Positions 6,227-12,887 of a stretch of 17,690 bases of DNA are shown in pieces. This stretch comes from CAYVOV01 sp964453525 (GTDB lineage Bacteria > Chloroflexota > Dehalococcoidia > Dehalococcoidales > UBA2162): contig CAYVOV010000033.1 in the NCBI GenBank assembly GCA_964453525.1, forward strand, positions 1-17,690. The letters are read 5' to 3'. The position numbers and the translations under genes are program-made. Below the pieces are notes generated by a model, which saw only the letters and a program-made list of their open reading frames with translations, was not told where the DNA came from and searched no databases. Numbering within the stretch: the first letter of the stretch is position 1; each line of letters opens with the position of its first letter.

Positions 6227-7146
6227 CAGACACCCTCCTCAAATGCTCGTTGGAAGAAAGACCATGTCAGGGGTTTAGCGAGAAATAAAAGCGCCAGTAT
6301 TCCTCCAATCGTATCCGCAAGACACGTGTAGGAGCGAAGGTCTACTTCTCGTCCGAGTTGCCCTAGCCCAAAGCTCTCTCCGTGGACTAAGCCTTCAGGT
6401 ATGTACTGGCCTTGCCGGAGTTTCCAATCGACTAATTCATCCGGAAATTTCTCAAAGCGTAGGCCGGATCGAATCAGGAAGGGAAACTGGTCATTACGAA
6501 TCTGATAGCGTACCTTGTAGGGACCTTCTGGAAAACCGGAACTGATTTTTTCACTTACGCGGTCTAACCTGAGCAAAGCGCAAGGTACTTCGGCCAGTCC
6601 AACGTAATGGATAGCGGCGCTTTCGATGGAAGCCGAATATGACGAGGCCAATTCCAAGATCCCCGTCATGCCCGGCGTCGCTGTCTTCATGTCTTGCCGG
6701 AAACGGCTCGGCGGCATATTCAGAGCGGCGGCAAAGCGGTCTGCCTGTCTTTCATAAGGTTTTGTGGTAAGAGGTCTCATGGTATTGCATCCCCTGGCCA
6801 AGTAGTTCAAGTTTCGGTGAGACGGAAGAAGGAAATGTCCTATGCCGTGACAGAGGCTGAATCGCTGCCTGACCCTGGGGCGGTTCTGGTTAACGAAGAG
6901 TGCCGCAGTTCCATCCTTCCAGTGCAGCACCTCATCTACGCCATAAGCAGCATTCTTGATCGCTTCCGGAGCCAGCTTTGGGTCGTAATAATGGAGCTCC
7001 AGCCCATCTTTCGCCAGGTACTCTATGACTGAATCCAGCGGTATGGGAAGCTTCGTATCAAGCAGTCCTGCCCTATCCAGCAGGCCTTCGGCTTCCGCAA
7101 ACTCATTATTCATTACCGGTATCACGCTTCTTCTTGCTTTGTTCAT
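6226..7146 (-). CDS. ImmA/IrrE-like (M78) protein with altered HExxH motif
   Basis: ImmA/IrrE proteins are zinc metallopeptidases that cleave phage-type repressors to release an integrated element. Visible here are the family core VNQNRPRVRQRFSLCHGIGH and the downstream ERQADRFAAALNMP segment (about 132-145), which normally supplies the third zinc ligand. The motif that should read HExxH is H100-G101-I102-G103-H104, so the catalytic glutamate is glycine. The codon is GGC, two changes from a Glu codon, so one base error does not explain it. A hydrophobic stretch (TIGGILALLFLAKPLTW) lies near the C-terminus. Its start overlaps the repressor gene by 41 bases from 7146, or by 8 bases if M12 (7113) is used; neither has a clear Shine-Dalgarno. 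It may be a non-catalytic sensor or partner of the repressor. Confidence 0.85.
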   Translation of the reverse strand: MNKARRSVIPVMNNEFAEAEGLLDRAGLLDTKLPIPLDSVIEYLAKDGLELHYYDPKLAPEAIKNAAYGVDEVLHWKDGTAALFVNQNRPRVRQRFSLCHGIGHFLLPSHRNLNYLARGCNTMRPLTTKPYERQADRFAAALNMPPSRFRQDMKTATPGMTGILELASSYSASIESAAIHYVGLAEVPCALLRLDRVSEKISSGFPEGPYKVRYQIRNDQFPFLIRSGLRFEKFPDELVDWKLRQGQYIPEGLVHGESFGLGQLGREVDLRSYTCLADTIGGILALLFLAKPLTWSFFQRAFEEGV

Positions 7147-7465
7147 TAAGCCAGTCCGTGAAGGACCTCAGCTGGTCCCTGCCCTGGTCATCCAATTCCT
7201 CGTAGCCGCGAAAAATGGCCTGACCCACCTGGTCATCCCGAAGGACCTCATCGAATGAAGGGTTCTCCTCTTCTCTGAGCAGGTAGTCCATGGTCACGCC
7301 GAGGGCCTCAGCAATCTTCCGTAAGAGGCTCGTTTTGGGGTTCAAAATCAGGCCCTTCTCCAGCCTCCAGATGCTGGGCTGAGGCACGCCGGAAACCTCC
7401 GCCAGGTGGTTCTGCGTCCAGCCTTTTCTCTCTCTGATCTGCCTGAGATGCTCGCTTAAAAGCAT
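7106..7465 (-). CDS. XRE-family HTH repressor, 119 aa
   Basis: The N-terminal half (about 5-62) is a Cro/C1-type helix-turn-helix: LRQIRERKGWTQNHLAEVSGVPQPSIWRLEKG, then LLRKIAEALGVTMDYLL. The C-terminal part is short, charged and helical (FDEVLRDDQVGQAIFRGYEELDDQGRDQLRSF) and has no S24 autoprotease domain, as in ImmR-type repressors controlled by an ImmA partner. The start is supported by AAGGAG just before the ATG and by a strong promoter at 7493-7522. It is the first gene of the leftward repressor-ImmA-like-recombinase operon and faces the rightward HTH gene across a 130-bp control region, where it probably binds. Confidence 0.92.
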   Translation of the reverse strand: MLLSEHLRQIRERKGWTQNHLAEVSGVPQPSIWRLEKGLILNPKTSLLRKIAEALGVTMDYLLREEENPSFDEVLRDDQVGQAIFRGYEELDDQGRDQLRSFTDWLNEQSKKKRDTGNE

Positions 7466-7492
7466 ATAAATCTCCTTTTTATTCTCGGATGT

Positions 7493-7522
7493 ATTATACT
7501 CCCATGTTAACTACCTTGTCAA
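7493..7522 (-). promoter_or_regulatory. Promoter of the leftward repressor/int operon
   Basis: On the minus strand, TTGACA (7522-7517) and TATAAT (7498-7493) are both perfect and separated by 18 bases. The expected start is near 7486, about 20 bases before the repressor ATG. The -10 lies within the near-palindrome GTATAATAC. Confidence 0.8.
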
Positions 7523-7545
7523 TACCTGTGGCTGGCATGCTACTC

Positions 7546-7576
7546 TTGACATCTCACTTATACATCAGTGTATAAT
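7546..7576 (+). promoter_or_regulatory. Rightward promoter with overlapping palindromic operator
   Basis: TTGACA (7546-7551) and TATAAT (7571-7576) have a 19-bp spacer, longer than ideal. The palindrome TTATACA (7558-7564)-TCAG-TGTATAA (7569-7575) covers the spacer and the -10 box, where a repressor would block RNA polymerase. This promoter would drive the rightward replication operon beginning at 7596. The repressor or the 93-aa HTH protein are the likely ligands, by inference from position. Confidence 0.65.
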
Positions 7577-7595
7577 AATCCCGAGGTTAAGGGCT

Positions 7596-7877
7596 ATGCG
7601 TAGACGTATAAATGACCGACCGCCAATCCGTGCCGAAATGAGATCTCGGTACCAAAACAGGGTGCGCGAATGCCGCCTACGTGGTCTTATTATCAGTGAG
7701 GCGGAGCTCAGCCGGCGCACCGGCATTGAACGGACGACCTTAAGCGCACTGGAGAACAACCGGCGGTTTCTCTGTATCGAGCACGCGTTGCTGATTAAAG
7801 AAGTGTTGGGCTGTTCACTCGACGACTTGTATGACAGGATACAAACCCCTGCCAGCGCCATGGAGCGGGGCGAATGA
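7596..7877 (+). CDS. HTH DNA-binding protein, 93 aa (Cro- or Xis-like position)
   Basis: The middle of the protein (about 20-80) is an XRE-like helix-turn-helix: VRECRLRGLIISEAELSRRTGIERTTLSALENNRR, then EHALLIKEVLGCSLDDLYD. The N-terminus is very basic (MRRRINDRPPIRAEMRSR). It is the first gene of the rightward operon, opposite the repressor, the place of Cro in lambda-type switches or of the activator/Xis gene in phage-inducible islands. The start at 7596 follows GAGG and AAGGG in the leader. Its stop overlaps the next start as ATGA. Whether it antagonises the repressor or activates excision cannot be read from sequence. Confidence 0.85.
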   Translation: MRRRINDRPPIRAEMRSRYQNRVRECRLRGLIISEAELSRRTGIERTTLSALENNRRFLCIEHALLIKEVLGCSLDDLYDRIQTPASAMERGE

Positions 7878-8098
7878 TGGGTAAAACCACCATTAACATG
7901 ACTCCTGAACAGGAAGAATTGCTTGATTCCGGTCTGCGCATGCTGGCCCACATGATCGCCGAGACGCACCTTCGCCGGATTACGTCAAAGAATAAGAGTG
8001 CCGCAATGACTTCGTCCGATGAAATATCCAAGAGATCGAATGGAAATAATCCGGTCAACCACAATGACGATAAATCACTAGAGGATCATGATGAATGA
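7874..8098 (+). CDS. Unrecognised small protein, 74 aa
   Basis: The protein has a short N-terminal helical region (MTPEQEELLDSGLRMLAHMIAETHLRRI) and a polar C-terminal tail rich in Asn, Asp, Ser and Lys, probably disordered. No family is recognised. Two adjacent ATGs (7874 and 7877) can start it; the first overlaps the preceding stop by 4 bases. Its own stop lies inside the start region of the 781-aa replication protein (overlap of 11 bases from 8088), so the three genes are translationally coupled. A role as an accessory factor in replication or regulation is a guess from position. Confidence 0.6.
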   Translation: MMGKTTINMTPEQEELLDSGLRMLAHMIAETHLRRITSKNKSAAMTSSDEISKRSNGNNPVNHNDDKSLEDHDE

Positions 8099-10433
8099 CC
8101 CCGTCTTTTCGGAAGCCATACCCAACTTACTGACGACCCACTACCGTCACCTTGCAGAATCCAGCAGTATTAGTCTGGAAATCATCAAGGAGCGCGGCTA
8201 TCGCAGCTTGCTGGGTAAGTCAGAACTTGTGAAATTGGGCTTCACTCCAGCTCAGCGCCACGTCCCCGGTATACTCATTCCCCTATGGGGAGTCGATGGT
8301 AACGAGATTGTTGGGTACCAGTTCCGGCCGGATAATCCTCGAATTAATGCCAAAGGCAAGCCAGTCAAATATGAGACTCCCAGGGGTACTACCAACCATA
8401 TTGATTGTCCGCCTTCCTGTCAGAAGCAGCTGGCTGACCCAGCTGTTACCCTATGGATAACCGAGGGTGTTAAGAAAGCTGACGCGCTGGCTTCCCAGGG
8501 AGAATGTGTGGTCGATATGACCGGCGTTTGGAACTGGCGGGCAAAGAATAATCTTGGTGGTATCACGGCATCCCCTGACTTCGATAGCATCGCGCTGAAT
8601 GACCGGAAGGTATTCCTTGCCTTCGATTCGGATTATGCCACCAATCCCAGCGTAGCCCAGGCGGTTAAACGATTAGCGAAATTCCTCAAGGGAAAGAAGG
8701 CCAACGTTTCCATTGTTTTACTACCGACAGGAAATGATGGCTCCAAGATCGGCGTTGACGATTTCCTCACCGGTGGCCATTCAACAGCTGAGTTGAAGGC
8801 TCTAGCCGTGCCGATGGAAGAAGCCGTGGTCGACCGGGAGCCGGAAGACCTGGAGAGGACCTTCTTATTCGCCAACAAAAAGTTGTATTTAACTGTCCGA
8901 CAATACGATGGCGGCTATGGCTTCGCTTACCTGGATGATTATGGTCAGACCAAGGTTACAGCGGAAATACCTCTTTCGGGGAAGACCATCAAACCACGAC
9001 CCTTGCCCATCATGGACGGGAGCGAGGTTGCCATCGTTGGCATGCCCGACGAGAATATCACCACGGCGAGGTTACTATCGGCGGATGAGCTCTACTCTAA
9101 GATCAAAAATCATTTATCCACTTACATTGATCTCCCTGAGTTGCAACTGGAAACATGCGTCTACTACATCCTCTTCACCTGGTTCTATACCAAGGTCAAG
9201 AACGTCGGTTACTTGCGCTTCCTGGCCGATACTGGCAAAGGCAAGAGTAGGATCCAGAAAGTGGTGGCTGACCTGTGCTTCTATCCCATCTTCGCCAGCG
9301 GCGCCAGCACCTTCAGCGGCATAGCAAGGTTGAATAACCACTGGCGGGGCACCTTAATCATGGACGAAGCTGATACTTCCGGTGATAAGGAGTCTCAGTT
9401 CGTCAAATATCTTAACCTTGGCTTCGAGCGCGGCAAGTATTACGTGCTGTCCGATAAGCAAAATCCCAGGGTCCAGGAGTATTTTGACCCCTTTGCTCCC
9501 AAGATCCTTGCCATGCGGCAGCCGTTTAAGGACAACGCGACCGAAGCCAGGGTTCTTTCTATCTCTCCCCATGAAACTACGAATCTAAAAATTCCTATCA
9601 TTCTACCTGAAGACTACTACACAAGGATGCAGAAGATCAGGAACGAGCTGGCTCTATTCACCTTACATCATTTCAACGAGGTCGACGCCAATAGGATGAT
9701 CATCTTTGACGATATGGACATCGAGCCAAGGCTGAAGCAGCTGGTCATGCCGATATCGATCGTCTGCCAACTGCTACCCGATGGAGAGAGGACCTTCCGG
9801 GAATACTTGCTTAAACGCCAATTAGAGATCCGGCGCGTCAGGAGCATGTCCTGGGAAGGCTCCCTGGTGAACCTGGTCTATTCGATCGCCTCCGGCCACG
9901 CCGACCTGGGTGAGGAATTCGCCGGCTACTGCGATAACGCCGGTCAGGTGCAGGTAGTAACGCCGACCATGGTCTCCCGGCTGATGAAAAGCTCGGCTAA
10001 GATGGTAACCCAGACGCTGGCCGGTGTGGGTTTTGAGGTCGAATGGCGCCGGGTCGACTTTAAGAGAGACGGGCAGCGATCTCAAAAGCCGGTCAGGGCT
10101 TATTGCATCCCTGACTTTCAAACATGGGCGGAGGTTACTTCACGATACTATTACCCCGAGGATGGAGAGATGACCCAGGCGATACCCGATGTTTTAAAAT
10201 CTCATAAATTTCACCGTGTTCCTGGAAGCGTGGCATCCGTGACATCTGTGACAGACACCCTTGAAGTTGATGGTCATGTCACGGTTGCCACAGATGCCAC
10301 ACATTATTTTACACGGCATGGAAATAACGGCAATAAACCGACCGACCCCTGCGCCGTTTGTGGCGTCATTGACTGGCAACGAAGAGACGGAGGATGGATA
10401 TGCGGGCATTGTCATCCGGAAGCGCTCGGGTAG
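8088..10433 (+). CDS. Toprim-like (DUF3854) / P-loop replication protein, 781 aa
   Basis: The N-terminal part (about 40-250) resembles DUF3854/Toprim-like primase domains: GVDGNEIVGYQFRPDNPR, WITEGVKKADALAS, then FLAFDSDYATNPSV with an acidic D-x-D pair. The middle (about 340-560) is a P-loop NTPase with Walker A-like ADTGKGKSR (about 380-388) and Walker B LIMDEAD (about 422-428). A helical/winged-helix-like part follows. The C-terminus is a zinc ribbon (CAVCG...CGHCH, about 752-777). Such fused proteins act as primase-helicases for phages, plasmids and satellites. GAGG (8081-8084) suits the ATG at 8091 slightly better than that at 8088. Near its end, DNA at 10230-10300 forms an iteron-like inverted cluster, possibly the element's origin. 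Primase activity itself is not proven. Confidence 0.85.
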   Translation: MMNDPVFSEAIPNLLTTHYRHLAESSSISLEIIKERGYRSLLGKSELVKLGFTPAQRHVPGILIPLWGVDGNEIVGYQFRPDNPRINAKGKPVKYETPRGTTNHIDCPPSCQKQLADPAVTLWITEGVKKADALASQGECVVDMTGVWNWRAKNNLGGITASPDFDSIALNDRKVFLAFDSDYATNPSVAQAVKRLAKFLKGKKANVSIVLLPTGNDGSKIGVDDFLTGGHSTAELKALAVPMEEAVVDREPEDLERTFLFANKKLYLTVRQYDGGYGFAYLDDYGQTKVTAEIPLSGKTIKPRPLPIMDGSEVAIVGMPDENITTARLLSADELYSKIKNHLSTYIDLPELQLETCVYYILFTWFYTKVKNVGYLRFLADTGKGKSRIQKVVADLCFYPIFASGASTFSGIARLNNHWRGTLIMDEADTSGDKESQFVKYLNLGFERGKYYVLSDKQNPRVQEYFDPFAPKILAMRQPFKDNATEARVLSISPHETTNLKIPIILPEDYYTRMQKIRNELALFTLHHFNEVDANRMIIFDDMDIEPRLKQLVMPISIVCQLLPDGERTFREYLLKRQLEIRRVRSMSWEGSLVNLVYSIASGHADLGEEFAGYCDNAGQVQVVTPTMVSRLMKSSAKMVTQTLAGVGFEVEWRRVDFKRDGQRSQKPVRAYCIPDFQTWAEVTSRYYYPEDGEMTQAIPDVLKSHKFHRVPGSVASVTSVTDTLEVDGHVTVATDATHYFTRHGNNGNKPTDPCAVCGVIDWQRRDGGWICGHCHPEALG
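10230..10300. repeat. Iteron-like inverted nonamer cluster inside the replication gene
   Basis: Three consecutive nonamers of the form GTGRCATCY (GTGGCATCC, GTGACATCT, then GTGACAGAC) lie at 10230-10256. Three more on the opposite strand read back from 10300 (GTGGCATCT, GTGGCAACC, GTGACATGA). The two 24-base arms at 10230-10253 and 10277-10300 are complementary at about 19 positions. The region encodes a low-complexity V/T/A/S linker between the helicase part and the zinc ribbon. Directly repeated sites facing each other fit an origin or binding site for the replication protein, which is an inference. Confidence 0.5.
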
Positions 10434-10542
10434 TCTCTTCAAGACGGGATTATTCCGGAGAGGGTCACCCCATCCCCTGCCTTGAAATAGGCTAAATAAG
10501 CCCCTGCTGCAAAGGAGTAAAACAACCGGCAGGCTCATAGGT

Positions 10543-10570
10543 AGTATAGATAGCATAGTATAGATAGCAT
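10543..10570. repeat. Tandem 14-bp direct repeat
   Basis: AGTATAGATAGCAT occurs twice without a gap (10543-10556 and 10557-10570), followed by the partial third unit TAGTGGAATAGATA. It lies in the 165-bp gap between the replication gene and the downstream trio, 29 bases before the ATG at 10599. It may be a regulatory or replication site. No good promoter is seen beside it. Confidence 0.6.
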
Positions 10571-10598
10571 TAGTGGAATAGATAAAAGAGGAGGGCGG

Positions 10599-11420
10599 AT
10601 GAAGATCATTACCGGCAGTAGAGCCAGCAATAAAAAAGAGGCTGTTTCACTGGTTTTCCAGGAAGCAGGAATAGGAATCATGAGTCCCGATGTGGTCGAT
10701 ATGTTTGTCTCGGTCGCGGAAAACGCCAGGACCAGCACCGAAATTGATAGGATCATTGGGACCTCAGTTAGAGGCAGATATGGAAACAAGGCATCATGGA
10801 GAGCAGAGCGGTGGTTCGTTCCGGTGCCGAAACTACAGTTCCAAGGCAAGGATATTCACCAGCTGGTAATAGAGATCAGTGTTTATCTTGTTGCCGCGGC
10901 AGTGGTGCGAACAGCAGATGATTCCCGTTTGATTACAGTAGCCGGGCCTGTTGGTAAACCCGAGATAGTCAGCATCCCTATGGTCTTCTTGCACGCTCTT
11001 CTCGAAAATGACCTGGGGAGGTTCGCTATGATAGCCAGAGATGCCGGCTATACTACCTGGGAGGTGCCCGGCGCCAAGCCGGTACGTCTCCCTAATGATT
11101 TCGTGAATGAACTCACGACAATGCTCAAATATCAGTCGGTGGTATCGTGGCTGTGCCAGTTCGGCGCCCAGGGGAGATGTGTGGCGCCACTGGTGGCTGG
11201 AAGCCTTATCGGTCTTGCCTTTCAGGACTCCAGCCAGCCCGCGTCGGCAAACAAAGAGATGGTTACGACTGAAAACCTGGTAAGCGCTCTGGCAAGTATG
11301 GACTATCAGCCTGTCGAAGCCGGGGAGATGGTTAGGAAGGTTGCATCACGTTTAAGAGCCGACATGACTCTGGAAGATGCCATTCGGCTTACACTGCAAA
11401 TGGGTAAAGGAGGCGACTAA
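10599..11420 (+). CDS. Unrecognised element protein with RuvA domain III-like C-terminus, 273 aa
   Basis: Residues 1-220 match no family I know. They contain WRAERWFVPVPKLQFQGKDIHQLVIEISVYL and a segment ending LIGLAFQDSSQP, probably mixed alpha/beta. The last 49 residues (ENLVSALASMDYQPVEAGEM at 225-244, then VRKVASRLRADMTLEDAIRL at 245-264) look like the three-helix domain III of RuvA: a DALxALxxLGYxxxEA-type opening and a LSLEEAIRxAL-type close. In RuvA this domain binds the RuvB motor. The start has a strong GAGGAGGG Shine-Dalgarno. The next gene begins 2 bases after the stop. Contact with host RuvB or another AAA+ motor is possible, but sequence similarity read by eye is the only support. 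Confidence 0.75.
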   Translation: MKIITGSRASNKKEAVSLVFQEAGIGIMSPDVVDMFVSVAENARTSTEIDRIIGTSVRGRYGNKASWRAERWFVPVPKLQFQGKDIHQLVIEISVYLVAAAVVRTADDSRLITVAGPVGKPEIVSIPMVFLHALLENDLGRFAMIARDAGYTTWEVPGAKPVRLPNDFVNELTTMLKYQSVVSWLCQFGAQGRCVAPLVAGSLIGLAFQDSSQPASANKEMVTTENLVSALASMDYQPVEAGEMVRKVASRLRADMTLEDAIRLTLQMGKGGD

Positions 11421-11422
11421 CA

Positions 11423-12493
11423 ATGGATAATGAGTTTACCGCCGAAGAAATCAGAGACGCCGTAAGGATGGCGCGTGTTCACTGCCCGGGCTTTTCTGGG
11501 GATGACTTCGAAAGCCTGATAGAGCTGGAGAGGCGCATCACCGATTCCGGATATCTTGAGGCAGTATTGGGATTGATACGTCTGGAGGAAGAAAAGGGGA
11601 TATCCTGTACGGAAGCTCTCGATTCCTGTGAGAAACTGATCAAGCAGAAGACGAAGCTGGAACAGGAGGTATCTGCTCTTAAGCAAAGGTCGAATGATTT
11701 AGCAGTGCAGATTAAGAACGCCAGTACTGAGTACGAGCAAAAGAAGGAAGCTGTTGTCAGGGTCACGCAGGAACTGAGGCAAGTCAGAAATGATTATTCG
11801 GCTGTGGAAAAGAGCTTGGAAACCTTCAATAGGAAAACGGAGAAAGAAAAACAGCGCATCTCTGCCGAAGTTGAAGATACTTATCAGAAAGCCAATGTCA
11901 CCAAGGAACAAGTAATAGCTGCCGGTAAGATAAAGGCAGAGGTTGAAAGCCATGGATTCACCTTGGAACTTGCCCTGGGCCTATCCAAAGAATTCGCCGG
12001 TCATGGGAATGCCAGAGAGCAACTTGCTGAAGGACTGAAAGAACTTGGCTCGCTCAACAAGTACCTGGATGAACTGCATGATGGGGCTACCAAAGAAAGA
12101 GAAAGACTCATCTCTGAGATTAGGGGTCTTGAATCGCAAAAGAAGGCAATAACAGCCGAAAGCGGCAACTTGAAGAATATCCTTACTCAGCTGCAGGCTG
12201 ATGTTGCCTATGAGGAAGACCTGAGGCGGTTTCACCGGCGCTATTTCCCACTATGTGGCCTTTTAGACGAAATCTCAACCTGGCCCCAGGTGTTTTTCAT
12301 GCGCTGTACTCATCCGGCGAGTACTGTAGCCGGAGTATTCGACAGCACGAAGGGTAATCATCATTTTTGGACCGATCGGCCGCCGGTAGCATGTCCCGTT
12401 TGCGGTTATCCTGTCCTCGAATACGATATCAAGATCTACAATTACCATGGTTGGCAGACACAACGGTCCCTTAAGATACACTTGGGAGAGTAA
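11423..12493 (+). CDS. Coiled-coil protein with C-terminal CxxC domain, 356 aa
   Basis: A short helical N-terminal part (1-65) is followed by long heptad-like, Glu/Lys/Gln-rich segments (about 66-160 and 200-265), with a less charged break around VESHGFTLELALGLSKEFAG. The C-terminal region (about 275-356) is compact and holds one CPVCG pair (324-328), several His and aromatic residues, and no second Cys pair, so any metal site would need His or a partner. AAAGGAGG at 11406-11413 is a strong ribosome site inside the end of the previous gene. The following gene starts one base after its stop. The trio is probably made together. No function is recognised; a structural or DNA-tethering role would suit the shape. 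Confidence 0.75.
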   Translation: MDNEFTAEEIRDAVRMARVHCPGFSGDDFESLIELERRITDSGYLEAVLGLIRLEEEKGISCTEALDSCEKLIKQKTKLEQEVSALKQRSNDLAVQIKNASTEYEQKKEAVVRVTQELRQVRNDYSAVEKSLETFNRKTEKEKQRISAEVEDTYQKANVTKEQVIAAGKIKAEVESHGFTLELALGLSKEFAGHGNAREQLAEGLKELGSLNKYLDELHDGATKERERLISEIRGLESQKKAITAESGNLKNILTQLQADVAYEEDLRRFHRRYFPLCGLLDEISTWPQVFFMRCTHPASTVAGVFDSTKGNHHFWTDRPPVACPVCGYPVLEYDIKIYNYHGWQTQRSLKIHLGE

Positions 12494-12494
12494 T

Positions 12495-12767
12495 ATGCCT
12501 GCAAACAAAAGGAAGAAGAAAGCCACCGAATATACTCTGGATTGTCACTGTGGGGCAAAGGCAGCCGTCTTTGAAATAGAGAAGGGCTACATGGCTCACT
12601 GCCCGAGCTGCGGAGCGGTGACATTTTTTGATAACCCGATACTCCTGCAGAGACTTCACTTCGGTGGGAAGTTATGCCCGCATGATTTGGAGAAAAAGCC
12701 ATGCCGCGGTGGACATACCACCTGGTGTCCGATATGCCGTGTGCGGAGCTTCATTTATGATCACTAA
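12495..12767 (+). CDS. Double zinc-ribbon protein, 90 aa
   Basis: After a basic start (MPANKRKKK) come two cysteine clusters: CHCG (C17, C19) with CPSCG (C36, C39), and C61/C70 with CPIC (C78, C81), including nearby His62 and His74. This looks like two small zinc-binding units. An upstream in-frame ATG exists at 12447, but it lies inside the preceding gene, while GGGAGAG stands just before the ATG at 12495, one base after the previous stop. The gene ends the rightward operon. Small zinc ribbons at this place could act in late transcription or DNA binding; none is established. Confidence 0.75.
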   Translation: MPANKRKKKATEYTLDCHCGAKAAVFEIEKGYMAHCPSCGAVTFFDNPILLQRLHFGGKLCPHDLEKKPCRGGHTTWCPICRVRSFIYDH

Positions 12768-12887
12768 ATCCCCATTTCTTCAGGCGACCCAAAATACTTT
12801 ATTGTTACCACTGGGCAAACATCAAGCTAGCCTTCTCTTCCAGCGTACTTCGCAGCGTAATAACGCTTATTAAGTCTAGCCTTAAAT

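Larger units (their letters stand above)
4640..12887. mobile_element. Integrated element at tRNA-Ile (satellite/IME-like), right end unresolved
   Basis: The left end is fixed at the tRNA-Ile 3' end by the recombinase. The block up to 12767 holds only element-type genes: recombinase, ImmA-like protein, XRE repressor, divergent HTH protein, replication protein and small unknowns. Rightward genes are packed with 1- to 4-base gaps or overlaps apart from one 165-bp gap. The right end is placed tentatively in the 120-bp convergent gap 12768-12887. That gap contains the direct repeat CAGCGTA (about 12841 and 12853) and a small AGCGT/ACGCT hairpin (12854-12867), but no visible copy of the tRNA end. 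Serine recombinases can use very short shared cores, so an attR could be missed by eye. If the heliorhodopsin is cargo, the end would lie in 13656-13874. Confidence 0.7.

Noticed and set aside
8908..9324. 138-aa open frame overlapping the replication gene in another frame
   Set aside because: It is a shadow of the 781-aa gene, which has clear P-loop motifs in its own frame. The same holds for other overlapping frames inside recombinase, ImmA-like, heliorhodopsin and pst genes.
10434..10598. Terminator after the replication gene
   Set aside because: Only a short GGCT/AGCC pairing without a T-run is visible (near 10490-10503), so the trio may be read through from the rightward promoter.
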